A stretch of DNA of 64,000 nt. It comes from Pseudomonas sp. R5-89-07 (GTDB lineage Bacteria > Pseudomonadota > Gammaproteobacteria > Pseudomonadales > Pseudomonadaceae). The position numbers and the translations under genes were made by a program. Of the stretch, positions 36,448 to 47,273 are shown piece after piece. The notes below the pieces were generated by a model, which did not search any database, had not been told where the DNA came from, and saw nothing but the letters and a program-made list of their open reading frames with translations. The stretch is from positions 806,001 to 870,000 of the forward strand of contig NZ_CP027727.1 of NCBI RefSeq assembly GCF_003851685.1, in the 5' to 3' direction. The stretch's first letter is position 1. Every line of letters begins with the position of its first letter.

Positions 36448-37371
36448 TTATTCCTGATGTATTTCCAGCTGCTTCATCCGGTAGTACAACGTCCGCTTGG
36501 CCACCCCTAGCTCTACCGCAACTTTATCTACACAGTACTGATGACGACGCAACGACTCCTCAATCAGTGTTTTTTCGATTTGCTGCATGCGTGCCTTAAG
36601 GTGAGGCTGGCTATCAGTCGCGCATTGCATGGTGTCTGAAAACGGCGGCAAGCCCAGGACGAAGCGTTTTGCCGTCGACCTCAGCTCGCGCACATTGCCT
36701 CGCCAGGGATGGCACAGCAGTTGCTGCAGCAGCGCCCCCGAAGGCGGCGGTGCAGTGCAGTTGAAGCGCACCGCTTCTTCTTCGATCATTTTCAAGAACA
36801 AAGGGATGATGCGTTCGCGTTGATCTCGTAGCGCCGGAAGCTGGACGTTAATGACATTCAGACGAAAATACAGGTCGCGCCTGAAAGCGCCTTGATCAAC
36901 CATTTGGAATAGCGAATGCTGGGCGGACGCGATGACACGCATGTCCACCGGGATAAATCGCGTCGAACCCAGGCGTTCCACGCCACGCGACTCCAGCACA
37001 CGCAGCAGCTTGGCCTGCAGGCTCAAAGGCATGCTGTCAATTTCGTCCAGGTACAGTGTGCCCATATGCGCGGCTTCGACAGAGCCTGCCCGTGATTGTA
37101 GCGCCCCGGTATAGGCCCCGCTGTTGACACCGAACAACTGGCTTTCCGCCAGGCTTTCAGGGATGGCGGCACAGTTCAAAGCGACGAAGCTGCCCCGCCG
37201 TCCCGAAAGCCGATGAATCCGTTGCGCCAAGGTATCCTTGCCAGTGCCGGTTTCTCCCAGCAGCAAAATGTCAATGTTCAGGGTGGCTGTGCTGCACAAG
37301 ATCTTTTTAATATAGGGGTCTTCAACGAGTGAAATGTCCGTTTCATTTTCCATGTGGTCGAAGGCCGACAT
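36448..37371 (-). CDS. rspR: T3SS sigma54 enhancer-binding activator RspR (HrpR/HrpS type)
   Basis: 307 residues with no receiver domain, like HrpR and HrpS. Walker A GETGTGKD at 39-46; the sigma54-contact loop reads GAYTGA at 85-90 in place of the usual GAFTGA; Walker B GTLYLDE at 104-110; and a Fis-type helix-turn-helix at the end (KVAVELGVAKRTLYYRMKQL). It should open the sigma54 promoter of rspL. P. syringae needs the HrpR/HrpS pair, whereas only one such gene is here. It is upstream of, and transcribed in the same direction as, rspA, which has its own Hrp box. Confidence 0.93.
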   Translation of the reverse strand: MSAFDHMENETDISLVEDPYIKKILCSTATLNIDILLLGETGTGKDTLAQRIHRLSGRRGSFVALNCAAIPESLAESQLFGVNSGAYTGALQSRAGSVEAAHMGTLYLDEIDSMPLSLQAKLLRVLESRGVERLGSTRFIPVDMRVIASAQHSLFQMVDQGAFRRDLYFRLNVINVQLPALRDQRERIIPLFLKMIEEEAVRFNCTAPPPSGALLQQLLCHPWRGNVRELRSTAKRFVLGLPPFSDTMQCATDSQPHLKARMQQIEKTLIEESLRRHQYCVDKVAVELGVAKRTLYYRMKQLEIHQE

Positions 37372-37684
37372 TGAATGATTACTCCATCATTGTTATTGCT
37401 TCACTGCTGAACTAGGAGCACAGGCCTGGGTTCAGTACATCGAAGTCTATAGGAGTTGTTGCCAGTATTTAGAGTGGGTAATTACTTAAATGGCGTAGGA
37501 TAAGTTTTCTTGTGACTGTGTTGAAAATGTTTTTATTGAAAAGAGTGTTTTTGAATAGGAGTTTTCTGCACACGTTTGGGATTGGGTTTAATGGTCTTTC
37601 TTATTAAGGCGAGTCATACAGATGCCCACAAAAAAGCCGATGCAAATGCATCGGCTTTTTTTCGGTATCAACCGCAGGTAACTC
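37372..37684. other. AT-rich gap between rspR and ychF
   Basis: 313 bp without a gene, lower in G+C than either side. The rspR promoter should lie here; I could not pin a -35/-10 pair. The only clear structure is the terminator at 37630-37662. No tRNA fragment or direct repeat of the tRNA-Met end is visible to mark a site-specific insertion. Confidence 0.7.
37630..37662. terminator. Bidirectional terminator downstream of ychF
   Basis: A-run, AGCCGATG...CATCGGCT stem (up to 10 bp), T-run of at least six on the + strand, and the equivalent on the minus strand. It ends the leftward ychF transcript and keeps it out of rspR. Confidence 0.9.
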
Positions 37685-38785
37685 TTACACGTTGAAGCGG
37701 AAGTGCATCACATCGCCATCCTTGACGATGTATTCCTTGCCTTCCAGGCGCCATTTACCGGCTTCCTTGGCACCGGCTTCACCCTTGTACTGAATGAAGT
37801 CGTTGTAAGCGATCACTTCCGCACGGATAAAACCTTTTTCAAAGTCGGTGTGGATCACACCAGCGGCCTGCGGCGCGGTGGCGCCGACTTTGACGGTCCA
37901 GGCACGTACTTCTTCGACACCGGCGGTGAAGTAAGTCTGCAGGTGCAGCATTTCGTAGCCGGCGCGGATCACACGGTTCAGGCCAGGCTCTTCCAGGCCC
38001 AGGGCCTCGAGGAACATGTCCTTTTCTTCGCCGTCATCCAGTTCGGCGATTTCCGCTTCGATCTTGTTGCACACGGGGACTACGATCGCGCCTTCTTCGT
38101 CGGCGATGGCCTTGACCACGTCCAGCAAAGGGTTGTTCTCGAAGCCGTCTTCAGCGACGTTGGCGATGTACATCACAGGCTTGGTGGTGAGCAGGTGGAA
38201 GCCCTTGATCACGGCTTTTTCGTCGGTGCTCATGTTCTTCATCAGGCTGCGCGCAGGCTTGCCTTCGGTGAAGTGCGCGATCAACTGCTCCAGCAGGCCT
38301 TTCTGGACCACTGCGTCCTTGTCACCGCCCTTGGCGTTGCGCGCGACTTTCTGCAGCTGCTTCTCGCAGCTGTCGAGGTCGGCGAAGATCAGTTCCAGGT
38401 CAATGATCTCGATGTCACGCTTGGGGTCAACGCTGTTGGAAACGTGAATCACGTTCTCATCTTCAAAGCAGCGGACTACGTGGGCGATGGCATCGGTTTC
38501 ACGGATGTTGGCGAGGAACTTGTTGCCCAGGCCTTCACCTTTCGAGGCGCCGGCGACCAGGCCGGCGATGTCGACGAATTCCATGGTGGTCGGCAGGATG
38601 CGCTTGGGATTGACGATGGCCGCCAATGCCGCCAGACGTGGGTCAGGCATGGCCACGATGCCGCTGTTGGGCTCGATGGTGCAGAAGGGGAAGTTCTCCG
38701 CCGCAATACCGGACTTGGTCAGGGCGTTGAACAGGGTGGATTTGCCGACGTTGGGCAGGCCGACGATGCCGCAATTGAATCCCAT
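37685..38785 (-). CDS. ychF: Redox-regulated GTPase/ATPase YchF
   Basis: 366-residue Obg-family P-loop NTPase, close to the 363 of E. coli. G1 GLPNVGKST lies at residues 9-17, G3 [17 protein letters not shown] (core [15 protein letters not shown]) near 70, and a TGS domain at the C-terminus ([28 protein letters not shown], core [16 protein letters not shown]). YchF binds ribosomes and acts in stress and antioxidant control. It is the last gene of the pth-ychF pair and has 21 bp between it and pth. Confidence 0.95.
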   Translation of the reverse strand: MGFNCGIVGLPNVGKSTLFNALTKSGIAAENFPFCTIEPNSGIVAMPDPRLAALAAIVNPKRILPTTMEFVDIAGLVAGASKGEGLGNKFLANIRETDAIAHVVRCFEDENVIHVSNSVDPKRDIEIIDLELIFADLDSCEKQLQKVARNAKGGDKDAVVQKGLLEQLIAHFTEGKPARSLMKNMSTDEKAVIKGFHLLTTKPVMYIANVAEDGFENNPLLDVVKAIADEEGAIVVPVCNKIEAEIAELDDGEEKDMFLEALGLEEPGLNRVIRAGYEMLHLQTYFTAGVEEVRAWTVKVGATAPQAAGVIHTDFEKGFIRAEVIAYNDFIQYKGEAGAKEAGKWRLEGKEYIVKDGDVMHFRFNV

Positions 38786-38806
38786 GGTGTTTCCCCTCGG
38801 TAAAAG

Positions 38807-39391
38807 TCAGGCCTTCTGGCTGTGCAGGTTTTTCATCGCACGGTTCCATTCACCGGCGAAGATATCCGGCAGCACGCCGAGGGCAAAATCGATGCTGGCA
38901 TCGAGCTTTTCCTGTTCGGCGCGTGGCGCACGACCCAGGACGAAATTTGAAACCATACTGGCAACGCCTGGGTGGCCAATGCCGAGCCGCAGGCGGTAGA
39001 AGTTATTCTGATTACCCAGCTGCGCGATGATGTCGCGCAGGCCATTGTGGCCGCCATGCCCGCCGCCCAACTTGAGTTTGGCAACGCCGGGTGGCAAGTC
39101 CAGTTCGTCATGGGCCACCAGGATTTCTTCGGGCTTGATCCGGAAGAAGCCTGCAAGCGCCGCCACAGCTTGGCCGCTGCGGTTCATGTAGGTGGTGGGA
39201 ATCAGTAGACGAACATCCTGACCCTGGTGCGAGAAACGCCCGGTCAGGCCAAAATATTTGCGATCGGCCACGAGATTGATGCCTTGGGCGTGGGCGATGC
39301 GCTCAACAAAAAGGGCCCCCGCGTTATGCCGGGTCTGTTCGTATTCGGCGCCTGGATTTCCCAGGCCAACGATCAGTTTAATGGCAGTCAC
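38807..39391 (-). CDS. pth: Peptidyl-tRNA hydrolase
   Basis: 194 residues; frees tRNA from prematurely released peptides. Motifs: IVGLGNPG at 5-12, catalytic His in RHNAG (about 21), [11 protein letters not shown] near 68, [22 protein letters not shown] (core [12 protein letters not shown] near 106). I start it at GTG 39391; the in-frame extension to 39460 is poor. ychF follows, with rplY upstream after about 170 bp. Confidence 0.95.
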   Translation of the reverse strand: MTAIKLIVGLGNPGAEYEQTRHNAGALFVERIAHAQGINLVADRKYFGLTGRFSHQGQDVRLLIPTTYMNRSGQAVAALAGFFRIKPEEILVAHDELDLPPGVAKLKLGGGHGGHNGLRDIIAQLGNQNNFYRLRLGIGHPGVASMVSNFVLGRAPRAEQEKLDASIDFALGVLPDIFAGEWNRAMKNLHSQKA

Positions 39392-39558
39392 GACAGGGGC
39401 CCTTCCTTTGGAGTTGTGGATAAGATCGCCAGACCGCAGTGCGGCGAAAGTGAACGACACTACATCATTTACTCAAGAGTAAACGCCGCGTTATCGCCCG
39501 CTTTCTCGCTACGTTTCGGTCCGCGATGTTTCCTCAAGCTCCGGCAATACAGAGTGGA

Positions 39559-40155
39559 TTACTCTGCAGCGCCTTCTTCAGCTTCTGGAGCAACGCGTGG
39601 AGCGTGAACGTTGGCAACTGCTTTGTCATCACCGTGAGCCAGTGCAACAAACTCAACGCCTTTAGGAGCCTTGAGGTCGGACAGGTGAACGATGGCGCCG
39701 ATTTCCAGAGCCGACAGGTCGACTTCGATGAACTCAGGCAGGTCTTTCGGCAGGCAGGTCACTTCGATTTCGTTCAGGACGTGCGAGATTTCGCCGCCTT
39801 TCTTGACCGGAGCTTCTTCACCAACAAAGTGCACAGGCACGATAGCGGTCAGTTTCTGGCCAGCTACAACGCGAACGAAGTCAGCGTGCATGATGAACTG
39901 CTTGGAAGGGTGACGCTGCATTGCTTTAACGATTACGTTCTGCTTGGCGCCATCGACGTTCAGCTCGATAACGTGGCTGTAGGCCGCTTCGTTTTCGAAC
40001 AGCTTGGCGATTTCCTTGGCCAGAATGGTCACGGATTCAGCAGGCTTGTTACCACCGTAGACAACGGCTGGGATGTTGGCGGCGTGACGCAGGCGGCGGC
40101 TCGCACCTTTCCCCAGGTCAGTACGCGCTTGGGCGTTCAGAGTAAAATCGTTCAT
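39559..40155 (-). CDS. rplY: 50S ribosomal protein L25, CTC form
   Basis: 198 residues: N-terminal L25 domain ([18 protein letters not shown], 6-23) that binds 5S rRNA, and a C-terminal CTC-type domain ([24 protein letters not shown], core [17 protein letters not shown]), making it about twice the E. coli L25 length, as usual in pseudomonads. Acidic tail EAEEGAAE. It lies downstream of prs and its terminator, so it has its own promoter in the 60-bp gap. Confidence 0.95.
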   Translation of the reverse strand: MNDFTLNAQARTDLGKGASRRLRHAANIPAVVYGGNKPAESVTILAKEIAKLFENEAAYSHVIELNVDGAKQNVIVKAMQRHPSKQFIMHADFVRVVAGQKLTAIVPVHFVGEEAPVKKGGEISHVLNEIEVTCLPKDLPEFIEVDLSALEIGAIVHLSDLKAPKGVEFVALAHGDDKAVANVHAPRVAPEAEEGAAE

Positions 40156-40219
40156 GTTGTATCTCCAAAATAGCCATCATCGAGGGGCGTTTGCGACCAG
40201 CGCCGAACTCGACATGGGC

Positions 40220-40260
40220 AAAAAAGCCCCGCCCCAGCGGAATGCTGGGGCGGGGCGCTT
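40220..40260 (-). terminator. Rho-independent terminator of prs
   Basis: On the minus strand GCCCCGCCCCAGC pairs with GCTGGGGCGGGGC around a 5-nt loop, followed by six T. A 13-bp perfect G+C stem makes it a very strong terminator, 33 bp past the prs stop. Confidence 0.93.
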
Positions 40261-40292
40261 TTCGTCAGCTAAATGCTCCGAAGGTTTGACCC

Positions 40293-41234
40293 TTAGCGGA
40301 ACATCGCGCTGATCGATTCTTCGTTGCTGATGCGGCGAACCGCTTCGGCAACTACCGGTGCGATATCCAGTTGACGGATACGCGAACAGGCTTGAGCTGC
40401 AGCGGACAACGGGATGGTGTTGGTCACCACCAGTTCGTCCAGCATGGAGTTCTCGATGTTCTCGATCGCTCGGCCCGACAGCACAGGGTGTGTGCAGTAG
40501 GCGAAGACTTTTGCGGCACCGTGCTCTTTCAAGGCTTTCGCCGCGTGGCACAGGGTGCCGGCGGTGTCGACCATGTCATCAACCAGAATACAGGTACGCC
40601 CTTCGACATCACCGATGATATGCATCACTTCAGAGTGATTGGCTTTCTCGCGGCGTTTGTCGATGATACCGAGGTCCACGCCCAGGGATTTGGCAACAGC
40701 CCGTGCACGCACGACGCCACCAATGTCCGGGGACACGATCATCAGGTTTTCAAAGCGCTGGTCTTCGATGTCATCCACCAGAACGGGGGAGCCGTAGATG
40801 TTATCTACCGGAATATCGAAGAACCCCTGGATTTGGTCAGCGTGCAGGTCAACCGTGAGAACACGGTCGATACCTACCACGGTCAGCATGTCAGCAACGA
40901 CTTTCGCGCTGATAGCCACACGTGCGGAGCGCGGACGGCGATCCTGACGGGCATAACCAAAGTAAGGGATTACAGCTGTGATTCGAGTCGCTGAGGAGCG
41001 GCGGAAGGCATCAGCCATCACGACGAGTTCCATCAGGTTATCGTTGGTCGGAGCGCAGGTCGGCTGAATAATGAATACGTCTTTACCGCGAACGTTTTCA
41101 TTGATCTCGGCTGTAATTTCGCCGTCGGAGAATTTACCGACAGAGATGTCACCGAGAGGGATATGCAGCTGACGTACGACACGTCGAGCCAGATCGGGGT
41201 TGGCATTCCCCGTAAAGACCATCATCTTGGACAC
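40293..41234 (-). CDS. prs: Ribose-phosphate pyrophosphokinase (PRPP synthase)
   Basis: 313 residues; makes PRPP from ribose 5-phosphate and ATP for nucleotide, His and Trp synthesis. Seen: [20 protein letters not shown] near 98 (catalytic loop), the divalent-metal motif [17 protein letters not shown] (core [11 protein letters not shown] near 130), and the PRPP-binding [13 protein letters not shown] near 215. Start ATG 41234. It lies downstream of the tRNA-Gln gene, with 46 bp between. Confidence 0.96.
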   Translation of the reverse strand: MSKMMVFTGNANPDLARRVVRQLHIPLGDISVGKFSDGEITAEINENVRGKDVFIIQPTCAPTNDNLMELVVMADAFRRSSATRITAVIPYFGYARQDRRPRSARVAISAKVVADMLTVVGIDRVLTVDLHADQIQGFFDIPVDNIYGSPVLVDDIEDQRFENLMIVSPDIGGVVRARAVAKSLGVDLGIIDKRREKANHSEVMHIIGDVEGRTCILVDDMVDTAGTLCHAAKALKEHGAAKVFAYCTHPVLSGRAIENIENSMLDELVVTNTIPLSAAAQACSRIRQLDIAPVVAEAVRRISNEESISAMFR

Positions 41235-41280
41235 GCGCAGTACCTAGAGGCTGAGGGTAACCTGGATGAGTATTAGAAAA

Positions 41281-41355
41281 TGGCAGGGGCGGCTGGATTC
41301 GAACCAACGCATGGCAGGATCAAAACCTGCTGCCTTACCGCTTGGCGACGCCCCT
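41281..41355 (-). tRNA. tRNA-Gln, anticodon TTG
   Basis: Leftward from 41355: acceptor AGGGGCG, D-arm with AAGCGG, anticodon loop TTTTGAT with TTG, T-arm GGTTCGAATCC, and encoded CCA at 41283-41281. 75 nt. It is located between ispE and prs, a common pseudomonad order. Confidence 0.95.
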
Positions 41356-41392
41356 GTATCTGTTGCAACGAGTGCCTAACACTCGATTCCTT

Positions 41393-42244
41393 TTAGAGCA
41401 GACTTTGCAGCTTGCGATGCAACATCGAAACGTTGCTTCCCTTTGCTACAAACCCTGTAAGGGTCTCTGTAAGAAGGGCCGAGACTTTATCAGCTTCAGC
41501 TTTGCTTGGGAAGCCCCCAAACACACAACTTCCAGTTCCGGTTAATTTTGCTTCGGTAAATTTACCTAACAAATTCAAAGCGTTACGTACCTCTGGATAA
41601 CGCCTTGCTACAACCGGTAAGCAGTCATTTCGACTGTTTCCCTTGGGAACGGGGCGCACTTTAATGGGAGAAGAGTTACGTGTCAACAACGGATCTGAAA
41701 AAATTTCTGCTGTACTTACAGATACTTGCGGCACAAGCACGAGATACCACGGCTCTTCGGGCTCTACGGGGGTGAGTTTCTCCCCCACACCCTCAGCAAA
41801 TGCGGCATGCCCACGCACGAAAACCGGGACGTCGGCACCGAGTGTGAGGCCCAGTACGGCCAGGCGATCAAGGTCCCAGCCCAGTTGCCACAAGTGGTTG
41901 AGCCCGAGCAATGTGGTGGCCGCATTCGAGCTGCCGCCACCGATGCCGCCGCCCATGGGCAGGATTTTATCGATCCAGATATCGATGCCGAGGGGGCAAC
42001 CGGATTGTTGCTGAAGTTTTTTTGCGGCCTTCACGATCAGATTGCTGTCGTGGGGCACGCCATCGAATTCGGTATGCAGCTTGATCACGCCGTCGTCTCG
42101 CACGGCGAAGGTCAGTTCATCGCCGTAGTCGAGAAATTGAAACAGCGTCTGCAACTCGTGGTAGCCGTCTTCACGGCGCCCCAGGATGTGCAGCATCAGG
42201 TTGAGTTTGGCGGGGGAGGGTAGCGTGAGTTTTGTGGCGGTCAC
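41393..42244 (-). CDS. ispE: 4-diphosphocytidyl-2-C-methyl-D-erythritol kinase
   Basis: 283-residue GHMP kinase of the MEP isoprenoid pathway. [21 protein letters not shown] (core [14 protein letters not shown] near 10) is the N-terminal signature; the ATP-binding GHMP motif is [18 protein letters not shown] (core [12 protein letters not shown] near 96); the C-terminal [10 protein letters not shown] is also conserved. Start GTG 42244, one base after the lolB stop, so translation is coupled. Confidence 0.95.
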   Translation of the reverse strand: MTATKLTLPSPAKLNLMLHILGRREDGYHELQTLFQFLDYGDELTFAVRDDGVIKLHTEFDGVPHDSNLIVKAAKKLQQQSGCPLGIDIWIDKILPMGGGIGGGSSNAATTLLGLNHLWQLGWDLDRLAVLGLTLGADVPVFVRGHAAFAEGVGEKLTPVEPEEPWYLVLVPQVSVSTAEIFSDPLLTRNSSPIKVRPVPKGNSRNDCLPVVARRYPEVRNALNLLGKFTEAKLTGTGSCVFGGFPSKAEADKVSALLTETLTGFVAKGSNVSMLHRKLQSLL

Positions 42245-42245
42245 G

Positions 42246-42863
42246 TTATTGCCCCAATTTACGCGGTTGCCAGTCCTTGATGACGAGCGTGACGTCAAGG
42301 TCGGTGCCGTGCAGTTTGATGCGCTCGGGCAGCCAGTAACCGTTCTGTTGCACATAGCTCAGGTACTCGACCTGCCAGCCATCCTGTTCAAGGGAGGCCA
42401 GGCGACTGTCGCCGTTGAGGCTCAAGCGGCTTTTGCTGTCGGGTGCCGGCAGGCCGCGCACCCACCAGACCAGGTGCGACACGGGCAGTTTCCAGCCGAT
42501 CTGCTGCTCCAGCAGCTCTTCCGGTGACGTCGCTTCGTAACGCCCCTGATTGGCCACTTCAAGGCTCACTTGCCCCGGCCGGCCGGTCAGGCGAGCCGCG
42601 CCGCGACCCAGCGGGCCGGACAGACGAATATCGTAATAGTCCTGGCGTTGCAGCCAGAACAGGGTGCCGCTGCCGGAATCCTTCGGTGCACGCACCCCGA
42701 CCTTGCCCTCGATCTGCCAGCCGTCGATGCTGCTGAGGTGATCCTTGTGCTGTTGCCATTGTGCCGGGTTGCCCTGGCCTTCAACGGATTCGCGGTTGCC
42801 TATGCCCGCGCAACCGGCGAGCAGGGCGATGAAGCTGAAAACGATAACGTGGCGCAAGAACAT
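42246..42863 (-). CDS. lolB: Outer-membrane lipoprotein receptor LolB
   Basis: 205 residues; accepts lipoproteins from LolA and inserts them in the outer membrane. Lipobox LLAGC at 14-18; LolB fold with [10 protein letters not shown] near 49 and [21 protein letters not shown] (core [15 protein letters not shown]). It lies 4 bp after the TPR gene and 1 bp before ispE. Confidence 0.93.
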   Translation of the reverse strand: MFLRHVIVFSFIALLAGCAGIGNRESVEGQGNPAQWQQHKDHLSSIDGWQIEGKVGVRAPKDSGSGTLFWLQRQDYYDIRLSGPLGRGAARLTGRPGQVSLEVANQGRYEATSPEELLEQQIGWKLPVSHLVWWVRGLPAPDSKSRLSLNGDSRLASLEQDGWQVEYLSYVQQNGYWLPERIKLHGTDLDVTLVIKDWQPRKLGQ

Positions 42864-42867
42864 AAGC

Positions 42868-44592
42868 TTATAGGGTCTCGGATCCGGTCAGGCGCTTGAT
42901 GGTGCCGCGCAGGATGGGGCTTTCGGGTTGTTCCTTGAGGAATTTTTCCCAGATTTGTCGCGCTTCGCGTTGCTTGCCGTTGGCCCAGAGCACTTCGCCC
43001 AGGTGTGCGGCGACTTCCTGGTCTGGAAAGCGCTCCAGCGCCTGGCGCAGCAGGCGCTCGGCCTCGTCGAGGTTGCCCAGGCGGTAATTGACCCAGCCCA
43101 GGCTGTCGAGCACGGCCGGGTCTTCGGGGTTGAGCTTATGGGCCTGTTCGATCAGCACTTTGGCTTCGGCATAGCGCGTTGTGCGGTCGGACAAGGTGTA
43201 ACCCAAGGCGTTAAGGGCCATGGCGTTGTCCGGGTCGCGCTTGATGATCAGGCGCAGGTCTTTTTCCATCTGCGCCAGGTCATTGCGTTTTTCGGCCTGC
43301 ATGGCGCGGGTGTAAAGCAGGTTCAGGTCGTCGGGGTACTGCAGCAAGGCTTGCTGCAGCAATTTCCAGGCGCGTTCGCCCTGATTGTTGGCCGACAGGG
43401 TCTCGGCCTGGATCAGGTACAACTGAATCGCGTAATCCGGCTCGGCATCGCGGGCCGCGGCCAGGCGTTTCTCCGCTTCGTCGGTACGACCGTTGCTCAT
43501 CAGAATATCGGCCTGGCGCAACTGGGCCGGCAGATAATCATTGCCCGGGCCGACCTGGGCGTACTCAAGCAACGCCGCCTGCGGGTCGTTACGCTCTTCA
43601 GCGATGCGGCCCAGATTCAGGTGTGCCGAGTCCACATGGCTTTCGCGCGCGACCAACTCTTCCAGGTAGCCCTTGGCCTCGTCCCAGGCCTTGGCTTCCA
43701 GGCACACCAGCGCGAGGGAATAGCGCAATTCGTCGTCGTCCGGGTATTGCTGGACCAGGTTGGCGAACTGCACTTTGGCGTCCTCCATGCGGTCCTGCTC
43801 AACCAGCATCCGCGCGTAAGTCAGGCGCAGGCGCTTGTCGTCCGGATATTTCTTGATACTTTTTTCCAGCAGCGGAATCGCTTCCTTGCCGCGGTTGAGG
43901 TTCTGCAGCAGGCGTGCGCGCAGCAGGATCGGGGCGATTTCACCGTCTTCCGGCGGGTTCTGCTCCAGCAGCTTGAGCGCGGCGTCGGCTTCATCGTCCT
44001 GCTGCAGCAGCAAAGCCTTGCCGAAAATCAGCTGGCTGTTTTTCGGATGCTTTTGCAGCAGGCGGTCGAAACTCTTCATCAGGCCATTGCGCGTGTCCTG
44101 ATCGGTGTCGGCGGCGGACAGCGCAAGGAAGTCGAAATGCGTGTCGCCCTTGCCCTGCAAGACTTTCTCCATATAGACCATGGAGTCGTCATAGCGCCCG
44201 GCGCGTGCCAACTGCACAGCGGCCGCACGTTGGGCTTCGAGGTCTTCCGGGGCGTTTTTCGCCCAGATCAGCGAGGCGTCCAGCGCGGCCTGGTCGGCTC
44301 CCAGGTATTCGGCGATGCGAAACGCTCGCTCCGAGATACCGGGATCCTGGGTATTGATCGCCTGGGTCACGTAGTTATCCAAGGCAATATCGAAGCGGTT
44401 ACGCTGGCCCGCGAGTTCCGCGGTCAGCAGGCTATAGACCGTTTCTTCGCTGAACGAGGAATAAACCTTGGGCTTTTCAGGGGCGGGCGTGTTGTCTTCC
44501 ACCGGCGGTGTACCGTCCGGCGACACGGGGGCCATGGCCTGGCAGCCGCTGAGGAAGACAAAAGCAAGGAGCAACGCGGAAGATCTATTCAT
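42868..44592 (-). CDS. TPR-repeat lipoprotein upstream of lolB
   Basis: 574 residues with a lipobox (FLSGC) at residue 16 and at least eight tetratricopeptide-like repeats between residues 70 and 560 (for example [41 protein letters not shown], short parts). It matches the TPR protein found upstream of lolB across Pseudomonas (PA4667 in PAO1, from memory). A role in envelope or lipoprotein transport is likely from its neighbours but not shown. Transcribed with lolB and ispE. Confidence 0.85.
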   Translation of the reverse strand: MNRSSALLLAFVFLSGCQAMAPVSPDGTPPVEDNTPAPEKPKVYSSFSEETVYSLLTAELAGQRNRFDIALDNYVTQAINTQDPGISERAFRIAEYLGADQAALDASLIWAKNAPEDLEAQRAAAVQLARAGRYDDSMVYMEKVLQGKGDTHFDFLALSAADTDQDTRNGLMKSFDRLLQKHPKNSQLIFGKALLLQQDDEADAALKLLEQNPPEDGEIAPILLRARLLQNLNRGKEAIPLLEKSIKKYPDDKRLRLTYARMLVEQDRMEDAKVQFANLVQQYPDDDELRYSLALVCLEAKAWDEAKGYLEELVARESHVDSAHLNLGRIAEERNDPQAALLEYAQVGPGNDYLPAQLRQADILMSNGRTDEAEKRLAAARDAEPDYAIQLYLIQAETLSANNQGERAWKLLQQALLQYPDDLNLLYTRAMQAEKRNDLAQMEKDLRLIIKRDPDNAMALNALGYTLSDRTTRYAEAKVLIEQAHKLNPEDPAVLDSLGWVNYRLGNLDEAERLLRQALERFPDQEVAAHLGEVLWANGKQREARQIWEKFLKEQPESPILRGTIKRLTGSETL

Positions 44593-44901
44593 ATAGGAAG
44601 AGGACGACTAACCTGCGGTCGGATCATCATGACACAAGCCTTCGGCCAAACATAACCGGGGCACTCGGAATACGACTATTGCTGCCTTTTGCCTTTGTAG
44701 GAGCGAGCTTGCTCGCGAAGAAGGTCAACGATAACGCGAAAAGCCTGGCACTCAGCGGTGTTCCTGGGTTTTTCGCGAGCAAGCTCGCTCCTACAGGGGC
44801 CTTTATAGGCACAACGTATAGGGACAATAGACGACGGTGGTTGTTCTGGATCTTTCGAAGTAGGACAATTGTCGGCTTCCCGACATCATCAGCGATAGTG
44901 A
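44593..44901. other. Divergent promoter region of TPR-lolB-ispE and hemA, holding a REP pair
   Basis: 309 bp. The left third should contain the TPR gene promoter and the right part the hemA promoter; the middle is taken up by the REP doublet at 44696-44795. I see no open frame that looks coding. Confidence 0.7.
44696..44795. repeat. Inverted pair of REP elements (GTAGGAGCGAGC type)
   Basis: TGTAGGAGCGAGCTTGCTCGCGAA and TTCGCGAGCAAGCTCGCTCCTACA face each other across about 50 bp. Each half is itself a short palindrome. This is the BIME-like arrangement typical of the P. fluorescens group. Confidence 0.9.
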
Positions 44902-46191
44902 ATGGCCTTTCTCGCACTCGGTATTAACCACAAGACTGCCTCGGTAGACGTACGCGAGCGCGTAGCGTTTACGCCAGAGCAGTTGGTTGAGGCCTTGCAG
45001 CAGCTCTGCCGGCTCACCGACAGCCGCGAAGCTGCAATCCTTTCGACCTGCAATCGCAGCGAGCTTTATATAGAGCAGGAGCATCTGTCTGCCGATGTTG
45101 TGCTGCGCTGGCTGGCTGATTACCATCATTTGAGCCTCGATGACCTGCGCGCCAGTGCTTATGTGCACGAAGAAGATGCGGCCGTTCGTCACATGATGCG
45201 CGTGGCGTCCGGTCTCGATTCGCTGGTGCTGGGCGAGCCGCAGATTCTTGGCCAGATGAAATCAGCCTATGCCGTGGCCCGCGAGGCCGGCACGGTCGGC
45301 CCGCTGTTGGGCCGCCTGTTCCAGGCCACCTTCAATTCCGCCAAGCAGGTGCGCACCGACACCGCCATTGGCGAGAATCCGGTTTCCGTGGCGTTTGCCG
45401 CCGTCAGCCTGGCCAAGCAGATCTTCAGCGACTTGCAGCGCAGCCAGGCGTTGCTGATCGGTGCCGGTGAAACCATTACCCTGGTTGCGCGGCACCTGCA
45501 CGACCTGGGCGTGAAGCGTATCGTGGTGGCCAACCGTACGCTTGAGCGCGCGAGCACCCTGGCCGAGCAGTTCGGCGCGCATGCCGTGCTGCTGTCGGAC
45601 ATTCCTGCCGAGCTGGTGCGCAGCGACATCGTCATCAGCTCCACCGCCAGCCAGTTGCCGATCCTCGGCAAAGGCGCGGTCGAGAGTGCGCTGAAGCTGC
45701 GCAAGCACAAGCCGATCTTCATGGTGGACATTGCTGTTCCCCGAGATATCGAGCCTGAAGTCGGCGAGTTGGACGACGTTTACCTCTACAGCGTCGATGA
45801 TCTGCATGAAGTGGTCGCCGAAAACCTCAAGAGTCGCCAGGGCGCTGCCCAGGCCGCAGAAGAGATGGTCAGCACCGGCGCTGAAGACTTCATGGTGCGC
45901 CTGCGCGAACTGGCGGCGGTGGATGTGCTCAAGGCGTATCGTCAGCAGGGCGAACGCCTGCGCGATGAGGAGCTGATCAAGGCCCAGCGGCTGCTGGCCA
46001 ATGGCAGCAGCGCCGAAGAAGTGCTGATGCAGCTGGCCCGTGGCCTGACCAACAAACTGCTGCATGCTCCCAGCGTACAACTGAAAAAATTGACTGCCGA
46101 AGGCCGCCTCGATGCGCTGGCCATGGCTCAGGAACTCTTTGCCCTCGGTGAGGGCGCGTCAGATAGCTCTTCGGATAAAAAACCGCAATGA
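44902..46191 (+). CDS. hemA: Glutamyl-tRNA reductase
   Basis: 429 residues; reduces Glu-tRNA to glutamate 1-semialdehyde, the first step of tetrapyrrole synthesis. Seen: catalytic Cys in STCNRSELY (about 50), [14 protein letters not shown] near 116, and the NADPH-binding [14 protein letters not shown] near 191. Start ATG 44902, with no upstream extension. Its stop overlaps prfA (ATGA). Confidence 0.96.
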   Translation: MAFLALGINHKTASVDVRERVAFTPEQLVEALQQLCRLTDSREAAILSTCNRSELYIEQEHLSADVVLRWLADYHHLSLDDLRASAYVHEEDAAVRHMMRVASGLDSLVLGEPQILGQMKSAYAVAREAGTVGPLLGRLFQATFNSAKQVRTDTAIGENPVSVAFAAVSLAKQIFSDLQRSQALLIGAGETITLVARHLHDLGVKRIVVANRTLERASTLAEQFGAHAVLLSDIPAELVRSDIVISSTASQLPILGKGAVESALKLRKHKPIFMVDIAVPRDIEPEVGELDDVYLYSVDDLHEVVAENLKSRQGAAQAAEEMVSTGAEDFMVRLRELAAVDVLKAYRQQGERLRDEELIKAQRLLANGSSAEEVLMQLARGLTNKLLHAPSVQLKKLTAEGRLDALAMAQELFALGEGASDSSSDKKPQ

Positions 46192-47270
46192 AAGCGTCAC
46201 TGCTCAATAAGCTGGATGTGCTCCAGGACCGTTTCGAAGAACTGACCGCCTTGCTCGGCGATGGCGAGATCATCTCCGATCAGACCAAGTTCCGCGCCTA
46301 TTCCAAGGAATACGCCGAAGTCGAGCCCATCGTGGCCACCTACAAGAATCTGCTCAAAGTGCAGGCCGACCTCGAAGGCGCCCAGGCGCTGCTCAAGGAC
46401 AGCGACCCCGACATGCGCGAAATGGCCGTGGAAGAGGTTCGCGAGGCCAAGGAAAAGCTCGTCGAGCTGGAAGGCGACCTGCAACGCATGTTGCTGCCCA
46501 AAGACCCTAACGACGGACGCAACGTGTTCCTCGAAATTCGCGCCGGCACCGGTGGCGACGAGGCGGCGATCTTCTCCGGCGACCTGTTCCGCATGTACTC
46601 GCGCTATGCCGAGCGTCGCGGCTGGCGCGTGGAAATCCTGTCCGAGAATGAAGGCGAGCACGGCGGCTATAAAGAAGTCATCGCGCGGGTCGAGGGCGAT
46701 AACGTCTACGGCAAGCTGAAGTTCGAATCCGGCGTGCATCGCGTTCAGCGTGTGCCGGCGACCGAGTCCCAGGGCCGTATCCATACGTCGGCGTGTACCG
46801 TGGCGGTGTTGCCCGAGCCGGACGAGCAGGAAGCGATCGAGATCAACCCGGCGGACTTGCGCGTCGACACTTACCGCTCGTCGGGCGCGGGCGGCCAGCA
46901 CGTCAACAAGACCGACTCGGCGATCCGGATCACCCACTTGCCGTCGGGCATCGTGGTGGAGTGCCAGGAAGAACGTTCCCAGCACAAGAACCGTGCACGG
47001 GCGATGTCCTGGCTGTCGGCCAAGCTCAATGACCAGCAGACCAGCGCCGCCGCCAACGCGATTGCCAGTGAGCGCAAGCTGCTGGTGGGGTCGGGCGACC
47101 GCTCCGAGCGCATCCGCACCTACAACTTTGCCCAGGGCCGGGTCACCGACCACCGGGTCAACCTCACCCTGTATTCCCTCGATGAAATTCTCGCCGGTGG
47201 CGTTGATGCGGTGATCGAGCCGCTGCTCGCCGAATACCAGGCCGATCAATTGGCGGCGATAGGTGAATAA
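46188..47270 (+). CDS. prfA: Peptide chain release factor 1
   Basis: 360 residues; ends translation at UAA and UAG. The peptide anticodon PAT lies in [17 protein letters not shown] (core VPATESQGR near 185) and the GGQ catalytic loop in [14 protein letters not shown] near 233. The Gln of GGQ is methylated by PrmC, encoded 3 bp downstream. This hemA-prfA-prmC order is standard. Confidence 0.97.
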   Translation: MKASLLNKLDVLQDRFEELTALLGDGEIISDQTKFRAYSKEYAEVEPIVATYKNLLKVQADLEGAQALLKDSDPDMREMAVEEVREAKEKLVELEGDLQRMLLPKDPNDGRNVFLEIRAGTGGDEAAIFSGDLFRMYSRYAERRGWRVEILSENEGEHGGYKEVIARVEGDNVYGKLKFESGVHRVQRVPATESQGRIHTSACTVAVLPEPDEQEAIEINPADLRVDTYRSSGAGGQHVNKTDSAIRITHLPSGIVVECQEERSQHKNRARAMSWLSAKLNDQQTSAAANAIASERKLLVGSGDRSERIRTYNFAQGRVTDHRVNLTLYSLDEILAGGVDAVIEPLLAEYQADQLAAIGE

Positions 47271-47273
47271 AAA

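Noticed and set aside
37372..37629. Possible second HrpS-like gene or attachment site by ychF
   Set aside because: No long frame, and no copy of the tRNA-Met end could be found.
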